Source: Chloroflexota bacterium (GTDB lineage Bacteria > Chloroflexota > Dormibacteria > Dormibacterales > Dormibacteraceae). Taken from it: 14,773 bases of DNA. The notes below the pieces were generated by a model. That model had not been told where the DNA came from. It was given only the letters and a program-made list of their open reading frames with translations, and did not search any database. The stretch spans positions 1 to 14,773 of the forward strand of contig VBJR01000228.1 of assembly GCA_005880175.1 (NCBI GenBank). Direction: 5' to 3'. Position numbers and translations under genes: made by a program. Below are positions 1 through 8,608 of the stretch, one piece after another (position 1 is the stretch's first letter; every line of letters begins with the position of its first letter).

Positions 1-2
1 CG

Positions 3-635
3 GCCCGGCTCGTGCACCGGCTGCCCGCGGACGCCGACCTGGAGGCGGCCGCGCTGCTGGAGCCCGCGGCCTGCGTCGCCCAGGGCCTGCTGGAGGTGGA
101 CCTGCGGCCGGGCCTGACGGCGGCGGTGGTGGGCTCGGGCACGCTCGGCCTGCTGGCGGTCGCGATGCTGCGCCTGGCGTCGCCGGCCCGGCTGGTCCTG
201 GTCGGCAGCCGGGCCAGCCGGCTGGAGCTGGGCCGGCGGCTGGGCGCGACCGAGGTGATGGACGCCGCCGGCGGCGGGCTCGACGAGCTGGCGGACCGGT
301 TCGACCTGGTGTTCGAGGCGACCAACCGGCCCAGCGGCGGCGCGGCCGCCCTGCGCCTGGCCCGGCGCGGCGGCACGGTCGTGCTGGAGGGCATCAGCGG
401 CTCGGCCGAGCCGAGCCTGACCGGCGACGAGATCCCGCTGAAGCACCTGCGCGTGCAGGGCGTGTTCGGCGCCTCCGGGGCGGCGTGGCGGTGGGTGGTG
501 TCGCTGTTCGCGACGGGGGCGCTGGACCCGCGGCCGCTGATCTCGCACCGATTCCGCCTGGACCAGTACGACCGGGCGTTCGAGACGCTGCGTGACCGCG
601 AGGCGGGGGCGCTGAAGGTGCAGCTGGCGCCCTGA
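3..635 (+). CDS. Zinc-type medium-chain alcohol dehydrogenase family protein, C-terminal part (5' truncated by window)
   Basis: This is the NAD(P)-binding and C-terminal part of an MDR-superfamily dehydrogenase (threonine, sorbitol or alcohol dehydrogenase type), which oxidises an alcohol with NAD(P)+ in the cytosol. The frame is open to the left edge, so the zinc-binding N-terminal half lies outside and the GTG at position 12 is probably internal. Visible are the LEP-A-C segment just before the cofactor domain, the Rossmann motif VVGSGTLG, a following helix and strand that read the cofactor (VLVGSRASRLELGRRLGA), and a typical C-terminal end with a DQYDRAFETLRD segment. The substrate cannot be told. 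It converges on the histidine kinase gene, with only 12 bp between the two stop codons. Confidence 0.85.
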   Translation, partial: ARLVHRLPADADLEAAALLEPAACVAQGLLEVDLRPGLTAAVVGSGTLGLLAVAMLRLASPARLVLVGSRASRLELGRRLGATEVMDAAGGGLDELADRFDLVFEATNRPSGGAAALRLARRGGTVVLEGISGSAEPSLTGDEIPLKHLRVQGVFGASGAAWRWVVSLFATGALDPRPLISHRFRLDQYDRAFETLRDREAGALKVQLAP

Positions 636-643
636 CGGGCACC
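626..643. terminator. GC hairpin at a convergent junction, no T tract
   Basis: GGCGCCC (626-632) faces GGGCACC (637-643) across a TGAC loop that contains the dehydrogenase stop codon. One pair is a C-A mismatch on the plus transcript and a G-U wobble on the minus transcript. It sits exactly between the two converging stop codons, where a bidirectional terminator is expected. No T run follows on either strand, so the terminator role is an inference from position. Confidence 0.35.
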
Positions 644-647
644 ACGC

Positions 648-2063
648 TCACGACCCCGATGCCGCGCCGCTCGGCCGCCCTGGTGGCAGCCTCACCACGA
701 ACCGGGCGCCGCGGCCGAACCGGACCTCCTCGACGGCGATGCTCCCGCCGTGCACGTCCGCGATCGCGGCCGACAGCGACAGCCCCAGGCCGGCGCCGCC
801 GGTCTCGCGGCCCCGGGCCGGGTCGCCGCGCGCGAACCGCTCGAACAGGTGCGGCCGGAGCTCGGGCGCGATGCCCGGCCCCGTGTCGTCCACGGCGATG
901 CGCCAGACCCCGTCGTCCGCGACCGCGGAGAGCAGCACCGTGCCGCGCGCCGGCGTGTGGCGGAGGGCGTTGTCGAGCAGGTTGTCGAACAGCCGCCGGA
1001 GCAGCCCGGGGTCGGCCCGCACCTCGCCCTCCAGCGGCAGGTCGCTCTCCAGCCGAACTTCGCGCGCGACCGCCGCCGGCCGCCAGCGCTCGACGATGCC
1101 CTCCAGCAGCTCGGGCAGGTCCACCGTCTCGGTCGTCGGCTGGAGGACGCCGGCGTCGGCTCGCGCCAGCAGCAGGAGCTGGTCCGCCAGCCGGCTCAGG
1201 CGCTCGATCTCCTCCAGCAGCGCCCGGTGGCTGGCCCGGTACTCGTCGGGCGTCCGGTCCCGGCGCAGGACCACGTCCACCTGGGCCCGCATCAGCGCCA
1301 GCGGGGCGCGCAGCTCGTGGGCGGCGTCGGCCGTGAACCGCTGGAGGCCGGCGAACGCGGTCTCCAGCCGGTCGAGCATCGCGTTGAACGTCGCCGCCAG
1401 CTCGCCCAGCTCGTCGCCCGGCGGCAGGTGCAGCTCGATCCGCCGGTGCAGGTCGTGCTCGGTGAGATCGCGCGCGGTCGCCGCCATCACCCCGACCGGG
1501 GCGAGCGCCCGGCCGGCCAGCCAGTGGCCGAGGGCGGCCGCCACGAGGACCACCGCGGCGACGGCGGCGGCGAGCAGGACGCCGACCAGCGCCAGCGTCT
1601 CCTGGAGCTCGTCCAGCGGCCGGGCCAGCACCAGCACGCCAGACCCGTTCGTGAAGCTGACGGGCTGGAGCAGCAGTCGCTGGGGGACGCCGTCGATCCG
1701 GCGGGACCGGTGCAGGACGGTCGGCACGGACATGCGGGGCGCGTACGCGGTCGGGTCCCGCACCTGGCCGGACTGGTCCACGACCCGGCCGTCCGGGCCG
1801 AACAGCACGGCGGTGACCGCGATGCCGGCCTGGGTGACGGCGGGCAGCGGGTCGGCCGCGGCGGGGTCCACGTGGCCGCCGGAGTCCGCCAGGGCCGAGG
1901 TGAGGACCTGCGCCTGCGCCCCCAGGCTGGCGTCGATGGAGCCGTACTCCAGCGTCGCGAAGACCACCCAGAAGCCGACCCCGGCCAGCACCGCGACCGG
2001 CAGCACGACGCCGGCGGCGACGAGCGTCAGCCGGACTCGGGTGCGCCGGAGGCGTTCACGCAT
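648..2063 (-). CDS. Sensor histidine kinase of a two-component system
   Basis: This is a membrane-bound sensor kinase that autophosphorylates on histidine and passes phosphate to the response regulator encoded just upstream. It has 471 residues. Segments in order: a membrane helix at about 13-37, an extracytoplasmic sensor region at about 40-155 that I do not recognise, a second helix at about 157-183, HAMP at about 184-237, and a HisKA dimerisation domain with the phospho-acceptor H249 in AHELRAPL. The HATPase domain follows, with an N box (N361, N365 in DNLLDNALRH), a G1 box DDTGPGI (392-398) and a G2 box GGAGLGLSL (422-430). All catalytic motifs are intact. The ATG start lies inside the regulator gene (37-bp overlap), which implies translational coupling. 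The architecture resembles QseC/CusS/PhoR-like kinases; the signal is unknown. Confidence 0.93.
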   Translation of the reverse strand: MRERLRRTRVRLTLVAAGVVLPVAVLAGVGFWVVFATLEYGSIDASLGAQAQVLTSALADSGGHVDPAAADPLPAVTQAGIAVTAVLFGPDGRVVDQSGQVRDPTAYAPRMSVPTVLHRSRRIDGVPQRLLLQPVSFTNGSGVLVLARPLDELQETLALVGVLLAAAVAAVVLVAAALGHWLAGRALAPVGVMAATARDLTEHDLHRRIELHLPPGDELGELAATFNAMLDRLETAFAGLQRFTADAAHELRAPLALMRAQVDVVLRRDRTPDEYRASHRALLEEIERLSRLADQLLLLARADAGVLQPTTETVDLPELLEGIVERWRPAAVAREVRLESDLPLEGEVRADPGLLRRLFDNLLDNALRHTPARGTVLLSAVADDGVWRIAVDDTGPGIAPELRPHLFERFARGDPARGRETGGAGLGLSLSAAIADVHGGSIAVEEVRFGRGARFVVRLPPGRPSGAASGS

Positions 2064-2740
2064 GCGGGCTCGGGGTCGAAGCGGTAGCCGGCGCCCCGCA
2101 GGGTGACGATGTGGTCGCCGGCGGCCGCGACCGCCAGCTTCCTGCGGATGCGCCCCACGTACACGTCCACCAGGTTGGACGCGCTGTCGAAGTCGTAGTC
2201 CCAGACGTGCTCCTCGATCTGCATCCGGGACAGGACGCGCCGCGGGTGGTGCATCAGGTACTCGAGGATGGCGAACTCCCTCGTGGTCAGCCGGACGGGC
2301 TGGCCGCCGACGGTCAGCTCGCGGGCCGACGTGTCCAGGCGCAGGCGCCCCGCCTCCAGCACGGCCGAACGGTCGGCCAGGTGGCGGCGCGTCAGGGCCC
2401 GCAGCCGGGCCAGGAACTCGACGAACGCGAACGGCTTGACCAGGTAGTCGTCGGCGCCGGCCTCGAGCCCGCGGACCCGGTCGCTGACGGCGTCCCGGCC
2501 GGTCAGCATCAGGACCGGCGTCCGGACCCGGCGGCGGCGGAGCTCGGCGCAGACCTGGAACCCGTCGCGGCGGCCGGGCAGCATCACGTCCAGGGTCACG
2601 ACGTCGAAGGCGGTCGCGAGGGCCGCCGCGATCGCCTCGTCCCCGTCGCCCACGACGTCCGCGCCGAAGCCCTCCTCCAGCAGGCCGAGCCGGAGGGTGT
2701 TCGCGAGCCGGGGGTCGTCCTCGACGATCAGGACGCGCAT
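2027..2740 (-). CDS. OmpR/PhoB-family response regulator
   Basis: This is a DNA-binding response regulator of 237 residues. The receiver domain (1-about 115) shows the acidic pair E7/D8/D9, phospho-acceptor D51 in LDVMLPG, T80 and K102 in VKPF. A winged-helix effector domain (about 130-225) shows the TTREFAILEYLMHHP, VDVYVGRIRRKL and LRGAGYRF signatures. The ATG at 2740 is chosen because the protein then begins MRVLIVEDD, as the family does. An in-frame ATG at 2776 would add 12 unlikely residues and falls inside a promoter repeat. The gene precedes and overlaps its kinase gene and is divergent from two dedA genes. Direct repeats upstream suggest that it regulates itself and the dedA operon (inferred). 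Confidence 0.95.
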   Translation of the reverse strand: MRVLIVEDDPRLANTLRLGLLEEGFGADVVGDGDEAIAAALATAFDVVTLDVMLPGRRDGFQVCAELRRRRVRTPVLMLTGRDAVSDRVRGLEAGADDYLVKPFAFVEFLARLRALTRRHLADRSAVLEAGRLRLDTSARELTVGGQPVRLTTREFAILEYLMHHPRRVLSRMQIEEHVWDYDFDSASNLVDVYVGRIRRKLAVAAAGDHIVTLRGAGYRFDPEPACVNASGAPESG

Positions 2741-2747
2741 GTCCTCA

Positions 2748-2786
2748 AGGATGGGCCGCCCGCATGAACGAACCATGAACGCGAAC
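2748..2786 (-). promoter_or_regulatory. Predicted response-regulator box and promoter of the two-component operon
   Basis: On the minus strand the sequence reads GTTCAT-G-G-T-T-C-GTTCAT. The hexamers occupy 2780-2775 and 2769-2764, exactly 11 bp apart. Ten bases further lies CATCCT (2753-2748), which keeps the A2 and T6 of a -10 element, and the ATG begins 23 nt after the second hexamer. OmpR-family regulators such as E. coli PhoB and Streptomyces PhoP bind paired 11-bp direct repeats that stand in for the -35 box about 10 bp before the -10. The transcription start would then fall at or near the ATG, giving a leaderless or nearly leaderless mRNA. A near-copy faces the dedA gene. No experiment supports the binding. 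Confidence 0.6.
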
Positions 2787-2810
2787 CGGGCAGCGTGCCC
2801 GCTGCCGCAG

Positions 2811-2867
2811 CGACTGGAACGTCAGCGGGGTCCAGAGGCACGTTCGACCCCTCTGACGTTCCACTCG
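2811..2867. repeat. Strong inverted repeat in the centre of the divergent intergenic region
   Basis: TGGAACGTCAG (2815-2825) pairs perfectly with CTGACGTTCCA (2853-2863). After one C/T mismatch, GGGGTC (2827-2832) pairs with GACCCC (2846-2851) around a 13-nt loop. Outside a C/C mismatch, CGA (2811-2813) pairs with TCG (2865-2867), giving 20 pairs in all. The centre (2839) coincides within half a base with the midpoint between the two start codons. There is no T tract on either side. It could be a shared operator, a looping or cruciform element, or a remnant of an inverted duplication of the promoter. Confidence 0.7.
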
Positions 2868-2892
2868 GCCTCCCGGCGCCGCCCTCCGCGGG

Positions 2893-2929
2893 CCCGGTTC
2901 ATCGGGCGTTCATCCGCTCGCGCCACCGT
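2893..2929 (+). promoter_or_regulatory. Predicted response-regulator box and promoter of the dedA operon
   Basis: The sequence reads GTTCAT-C-G-G-G-C-GTTCAT, with hexamers at 2897-2902 and 2908-2913, 11 bp apart. CACCGT at 2924-2929 lies at the same distance as the CATCCT of the divergent promoter and likewise keeps A2 and T6 of a -10 element. The GTG at 2937 begins 23 nt after the second hexamer, the same distance as on the other side. Aligned over 21 positions, this box and its mirror partner share 16 bases (consensus GTTCATSGKKCGTTCAT then S-C-G-S). GTTCATC also resembles the Streptomyces PhoP repeat unit GTTCACC. Confidence 0.6.
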
Positions 2930-2936
2930 GGGGGGC

Positions 2937-3659
2937 GTGAGCGCTCCGCCCATCAGGCCGCGCACCCTGGCCATCATCGCCCCGCCGCTGTTCCTGGCGG
3001 CGGTCGTCGTCGTCCTCCTCCTGGAGAGCGACCTGCCGCTCCACCTCGGCCGGATCGCCGGCGCGGGCATGCACGTGATCGGCCGGCTGGGCGTGGCCGG
3101 CAGCTTCCTGGCCCTGTACCTGGAGGAGTCGGGCGTGCCGCTCCCGGTGTCCGGCGACGTATTCGTCGTGTACCTCGGCCACCAGGCGGCCGGGTCGCTG
3201 CCGCGGCTGGTGCTGGTCTGGCTGGGCCTGGTGGTCACCGTGCTGGCCGGCTCCAGCAACCTGTACTTCATCTCCCGGCGCTGGGGCCGCCGCCTGGTCG
3301 AGGGCCGGCTCGGCATCTTCCTCCACGTGACGCCGGCGCGGCTCGCCGCCGCCGAGCGCTGGTTCAACCGGTGGGGGGCGCCCGCGATCATCTTCGGCCG
3401 CCACATCATCGGCTTCCGGGTGCCCGTCACCGTGGCGGCCGGGGTGTTCCGCGTCCCGTACCACGTGTTCGCGATCAGCGTCGCGGTCTCCACCGCCATC
3501 TGGGCCGCCGTGTGGCTGTGGCTCGGCGTGGCATTCGGACACCAGATCGCGGTGTTCCTGGCGGAGCACCGCTGGGCGTACGCGCTCCTGCTGCTCGGAC
3601 TCGCACTGGGGGTCGGCGCGGCCGCGCTCCGTACGGTTCGAGGCGGGGCTCACCGGTGA
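2937..3659 (+). CDS. DedA-family membrane protein (first of tandem pair)
   Basis: This is a polytopic membrane protein of about 240 residues in the DedA (SNARE-associated/VTT) superfamily. DedA members act in envelope homeostasis, and some recycle undecaprenyl phosphate or flip phospholipids. A membrane helix lies at about 10-29. The LEESGVPLP segment (62-70) carries the conserved acidic residues E63/E64. GDVFVVYLGHQAAG (73-86) resembles the re-entrant loop, and GRHIIGFR places R155 and R161 six residues apart, like the essential arginine pair of E. coli YqjA. The proline usual between these arginines is absent. Two hydrophobic segments follow (about 178-206 and 213-230). GTG 2937 is preferred over GTG 2928 because its distance to the promoter box equals that of the regulator gene; no good ribosome-binding site is seen. 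The substrate is unknown. Confidence 0.88.
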   Translation: MSAPPIRPRTLAIIAPPLFLAAVVVVLLLESDLPLHLGRIAGAGMHVIGRLGVAGSFLALYLEESGVPLPVSGDVFVVYLGHQAAGSLPRLVLVWLGLVVTVLAGSSNLYFISRRWGRRLVEGRLGIFLHVTPARLAAAERWFNRWGAPAIIFGRHIIGFRVPVTVAAGVFRVPYHVFAISVAVSTAIWAAVWLWLGVAFGHQIAVFLAEHRWAYALLLLGLALGVGAAALRTVRGGAHR

Positions 3660-4261
3660 CCGCGCCGCTGATCGACCTCGTGGCGAAGGGCGGCCTCGCC
3701 GCCATCCTGGTCACGATGGCGGCGGAGAGCGCCGGCATCCCGATCTCCAGCGAGATCGTCGTGCCGCTGGGCGGCTCGCTCGCCGCCGCCGGCATCCTCC
3801 CGCTCGCGGGCGTGGTGCTGGCGGCCACCGTGGGCAACCTGGTCGGCTCCTCGATCGCCTTCGCGCTCTCCCGGCGGTACGGCCCCGCGCTGGTGATCCG
3901 CTACGGGAGGCGCGTCGGGCTCGACCAGCGCCACCTCGACCTCGCCGGGCGCTTCTTCGCCCGGTGGGGCCTGCCCGCCGTGTTCGCCGGCCGGCTGCTG
4001 CCCGTCGTCCGGACGTACATCTCCTTCCCTGCCGGCCTGTCCGGCATGGGCTGGGCGCCGTTCCTCCTCGCCACCGCGGCCGGCTGCGTGCCCTGGAACC
4101 TGGGCCTCGCCTGCGCCGGCCTGCTGCTCGGGCGGCAGTACGGGGAGGTCGAGCACGCCCTGGGCCCGTTCGTGGCGCCGGCGGCGATCGCCGCCGGCGC
4201 CCTGCTGGTGCTCGGGTACGCCCTGGGTCGCCGGGCCACGGAAGGTCGCGCGAACGGATAA
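3656..4261 (+). CDS. DedA-family membrane protein (second of tandem pair)
   Basis: This 201-residue DedA-superfamily protein starts at a GTG overlapping the stop of the first dedA gene (GTGA, 4 bp). A purine-rich GAGGCGGGG lies about 10 nt upstream, so translation is coupled. Motifs: acidic residues E24 and E33 in MAAESAGIPISSEIVVP, VGNLVGSSIAFALSRRYG (59-76), GRLLPVVRTYISFPAG with R113 and R119 and the family's proline in between, and a W147-containing CVPWNLG segment. It is closer to canonical bacterial DedA proteins than its neighbour. The two differ considerably in sequence, so this is either an old duplication or a pair of complementary, possibly hetero-oligomeric, transporters (inferred). 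It ends 11 bp before the tilS start. Confidence 0.9.
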   Translation: MTAPLIDLVAKGGLAAILVTMAAESAGIPISSEIVVPLGGSLAAAGILPLAGVVLAATVGNLVGSSIAFALSRRYGPALVIRYGRRVGLDQRHLDLAGRFFARWGLPAVFAGRLLPVVRTYISFPAGLSGMGWAPFLLATAAGCVPWNLGLACAGLLLGRQYGEVEHALGPFVAPAAIAAGALLVLGYALGRRATEGRANG

Positions 4262-4272
4262 TCGAACGCATC

Positions 4273-5546
4273 GTGGATGGCTGCCTTCCCGGCGCCGCCC
4301 CGCTGCCCGCCGGCGTCCGGGTCCTGGCCGCCGTGTCGGGAGGCCCGGATTCCACCGCGCTGCTCGTGTGGCTGCGGGAGTCCGGCGTGGACGTCGCCGC
4401 GGCCCACTACGACCACGCGCTCCGGGCGGACTCCGGGGCGGACGCCGAGCGCGTGGCGGCCCTGTGCGCCCGGCTGGACGTCCCGCTCCTGCGCGAGCGG
4501 CGCGCCGAGCCGGTGCCCCGCGGCTCGCTCCAGGCGGCCGCCCGCGCCCTCCGCTACGGGTTCCTGGAGCGGGCGCTGGCGGCGACGGGCCGGGACCTGG
4601 TGTGCCTCGGCCACATCGCCGACGACGTGGTCGAGGGCGCGGCGCTCCACCTGCTGCGCGGCAGCGGCCTGGCCGGCCTGCGGGGCATGCCGCGGCGCCG
4701 GGGGCCGTTCCTGCGGCCGCTGCTCGACGTCTGGCGGGCCGACGTCGAGCGCTACCTCGCCGCCCGCGGCCTGGAGCCGGTGCGCGACCCGGCCAACGCC
4801 GACACCGCCCGGTTCGCGCGCGCACGCGTTCGCTTCCAGCTCCTACCGGCCCTGGAGCGGGACCGGCCCGGTCTGACCCGCCGGCTGCACGCCGCGGCCT
4901 CGGCGGCGGCCGTCCTGCAGGAGCGCCTGGACGCCGAGGCGGCGCGGCTGGTCGCGGCCGGCGCCCTCCGCGCGGACCTGCGCGGCGCGCCCCGCGTGGC
5001 CAGGCTGGAGGCGTACCGCCAGCTCTACGGCCGGCTGCCGGCGCTCGACCGCCGGCAGCTCGAGGCCATGGACCGGCTCGTGATGGACGGCCGGACCGGC
5101 GCCGGCCTGGATTTGCCGGGTGGATTGCGTTTCACGGTGCAACCCCAGCGGGTATCGATCCGTATGGCCATCCTCTCGCCGCCGGCGGTCCCTCGCCTGG
5201 ACGTCCGTCCCTGCGCGGGCTGCGGCGACGGGCACGCGGCGCACGTCCGGCCCGGGGTGGAGCTGAGCGTGGGCTTCCGCCGTCCCGGTCTGCGGATGCG
5301 CCCCGTCGGCGCGCCGGGGACGCGCAAGCTGCAGGACATCCTGACCGACGCCCGGGTCCCCCGGCACGTCCGTGACCACCTCCCGCTCGTCTTCGCGGAC
5401 GGGCGCCTCGCCTGGGTGCCCGGGATCGCGCTGGACGTGGACGCGGCCGCGCCGGCAGGCACCCTCGCCTGGCACGTCACCCTCGGCGGGAATCCCGAAA
5501 GCCAGGTGGTAGTATCAACTTCAGCAACCCCGAGGAGTCCCGTCAT

Positions 5547-5550
<4 letters not shown>
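4273..5550 (+). CDS. tilS: tRNA(Ile)-lysidine synthetase
   Basis: TilS uses ATP to attach lysine to C34 of the CAU anticodon of tRNA-Ile, so that it reads AUA. The product has 425 residues. The PP-loop ATPase motif SGGPDS is at 22-27, followed by AAHYDHALR (43-51) and LGHIADDVVEG (112-122, the HxADDxxE motif with D117, D118 and E121). DPANADTARFARARVRFQLLP matches the family's D-x-x-N ... RNxxR segment, though the usual RN is RA here. The C-terminal TilS domain (about 335-395) has RPVGAPGTRKLQDILTDARVP. A C-x2-C-x3-H-x2-H cluster (C314, C317, H321, H324) in the linker is unusual. GTG 4273 gives a normal N-terminus, but no clear ribosome-binding site is visible. The last ~17 residues fall outside the TilS domain and carry the putative ftsH promoter. 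Confidence 0.93.
5507..5515 (+). promoter_or_regulatory. Possible extended -10 promoter for ftsH inside the tilS 3' end
   Basis: TGG-TAGTAT fits the TGn-TAnnnT extended -10 pattern, and no -35 element is visible at the expected spacing. It lies in a locally less GC-rich stretch, about 30 nt before the TTG start and about 17 nt before the GAGGAG ribosome-binding site (5532-5537). It closely resembles the TGG-TATCAT before the S1 gene. This would let ftsH be transcribed independently of the dedA-tilS operon. Confidence 0.4.
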
Positions 5551-7379
<1,829 letters not shown>

Positions 7380-7393
7380 ACGCCCGCGAATTC

Positions 7394-7426
7394 TGATACG
7401 GACGGCGGGTCCCGCCCTTGGTATCA
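7394..7426. repeat. Nested inverted repeat between ftsH and the S1 gene
   Basis: TGATAC (7394-7399) pairs with GTATCA (7421-7426). Inside it, GGCGG (7404-7408) pairs with CCGCC (7412-7416) around a GTC loop, with two more pairs (one wobble) between the stems. The structure lies 14 nt after the ftsH stop, so it could end the ftsH transcript, but the first T run (7437-7440) begins 10 nt further on. Its right arm also overlaps the putative S1 -10 element, so an operator role is equally possible. Confidence 0.5.
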
Positions 7427-7427
7427 T
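7419..7427 (+). promoter_or_regulatory. Probable extended -10 promoter of the S1 gene
   Basis: TGG-TATCAT is a good TGn-TAnnnT extended -10 element. It would give a leader of roughly 65 nt before the TTG start. No convincing -35 lies upstream. A second candidate, TTGACG (7453-7458) followed after 16 nt by TACTTC, is weaker because its start point would fall on the ribosome-binding site. Confidence 0.45.
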
Positions 7428-7498
7428 GTGGCATCGTTTTGGCGGCTGCGTTTTGACGACCAAGACCACACCAATACTTCCAAGGGGGCCCTATCAGT

Positions 7499-8608
7499 TT
7501 GTCCGATGAAGCGAGCGCGGTCATGACCGAGGAGAGAGATTTCTCGGCGATGACCATGGAGGATTTCCTTCGCGCCGACGAAGAGGCGTTCGGCACGCCC
7601 AAGCACGGCGACATCGTCGACGGCGTGGTGGTGCGAGTGGACGCTGACGAGGTGCTGGTCGACATCGGTGCCAAGGCGGAAGGGATCATCTCCGGAAAGG
7701 AGCTCGGCTTCCGCGGCGACCCGGACACGGAGCTCTCGCCCGGCGACGTCATCAAGGTCTACGTTCTCCAGCCCGAGAACGAGGAAGGCAACGTCGTTCT
7801 CAGCAGGCGACGTGCCCTGGCGGAGACCACCTGGCTCACGGCTGCCGAGAAGCAGGAGTCGGGCGAGGTCATCGAGGCGGAGGTCCGGGAGCAGAACAAG
7901 GGCGGCCTGATCGTGAACGTCCTCGGTCTGCGCGGCTTCCTGCCGTCGAGCCAGGTCGGGCGCGCGTCGGCCGGCAACCTCGACGTCCTGGTCGGCCAGA
8001 AGATCTCGGTGAAGGTGCTCGAGGTCAACCGCAAGCGCAACCGGCTGATCGTCAGCCAGAAGGCGGCGGAGGACGAGGACCGGGCGCGGCGCCGCGAGGA
8101 CCTGTTCAGCCGGATCCAGGTCGGCGACGTGGTGACGGGGGCCGTCTCGGGCCTCACCAGCTACGGCGCCTTCGTGGACATCGGCGGAGCGGACGGCCTG
8201 ATCCACATCTCGGAGCTGTCGTGGGACCGGGTGAGCCGGGTCACGGACGTGCTCCAGGTGGGCGAGCAGGTCGAGGTGAAGGTGATCAAGCTGGACCCGG
8301 ACCAGAACCGGATCTCGCTCAGCCTTCGCCAGCTCCAGCAGGACCCGTGGGAGCGGTTCGTGCAGGGCGTCCCGGTCGGCTCCATCGTGAGCGGCACCGT
8401 CACCAAGACCAAGAAGTACGGCGCCTTCCTCCAGGTCATGCCTGGGATCGAGGGTCTGCTGCACATCTCCGAGCTGAGCTGGGACCACGTCGACAAGACC
8501 GAGGACGTGCTCAAGGTCGGCGAGGACATCCAGGTCAAGGTGATCGGCGTGGACACCGCCCGCCGTCGTGTCTCTCTCAGCCTGAAGCAGCTGTCCGGCT
8601 CTCGCTGA
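7499..8608 (+). CDS. rpsA: Ribosomal protein S1 homologue with four S1 domains
   Basis: This 369-residue RNA-binding protein is built of four S1 (OB-fold) repeats at about 36-104, 121-187, 206-276 and 291-363. The third and fourth have the strongest signatures (YGAFVDIGGADGLIHISELSW and YGAFLQVMPGIEGLLHISELSW). In bacteria such proteins help the 30S subunit bind and unfold mRNA. Four-domain forms are usual in Gram-positive-type lineages, against six in Proteobacteria. The acidic N-terminal stretch (about 1-35) is typical. The TTG start is chosen because AAGGGGG (7482-7488) lies 10 nt upstream; an ATG at 7523 is a fallback without a comparable site. The gene converges on the O-antigen ligase gene and overlaps it by 32 bp. 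Confidence 0.94.
   Translation: MSDEASAVMTEERDFSAMTMEDFLRADEEAFGTPKHGDIVDGVVVRVDADEVLVDIGAKAEGIISGKELGFRGDPDTELSPGDVIKVYVLQPENEEGNVVLSRRRALAETTWLTAAEKQESGEVIEAEVREQNKGGLIVNVLGLRGFLPSSQVGRASAGNLDVLVGQKISVKVLEVNRKRNRLIVSQKAAEDEDRARRREDLFSRIQVGDVVTGAVSGLTSYGAFVDIGGADGLIHISELSWDRVSRVTDVLQVGEQVEVKVIKLDPDQNRISLSLRQLQQDPWERFVQGVPVGSIVSGTVTKTKKYGAFLQVMPGIEGLLHISELSWDHVDKTEDVLKVGEDIQVKVIGVDTARRRVSLSLKQLSGSR

Noticed and set aside
2741..2776. An upstream in-frame ATG at 2776 for the response regulator.
   Set aside because: It would add 12 residues before the family-typical MRVLIVEDD start, and this ATG is simply part of a GTTCATG promoter repeat.
2697..2936. A longer first DedA protein starting upstream, including GTG 2928.
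   Set aside because: The upstream residues are not DedA-like and overlap the regulator gene and the divergent promoter. GTG 2937 alone gives the 23-nt spacing that matches the other side.
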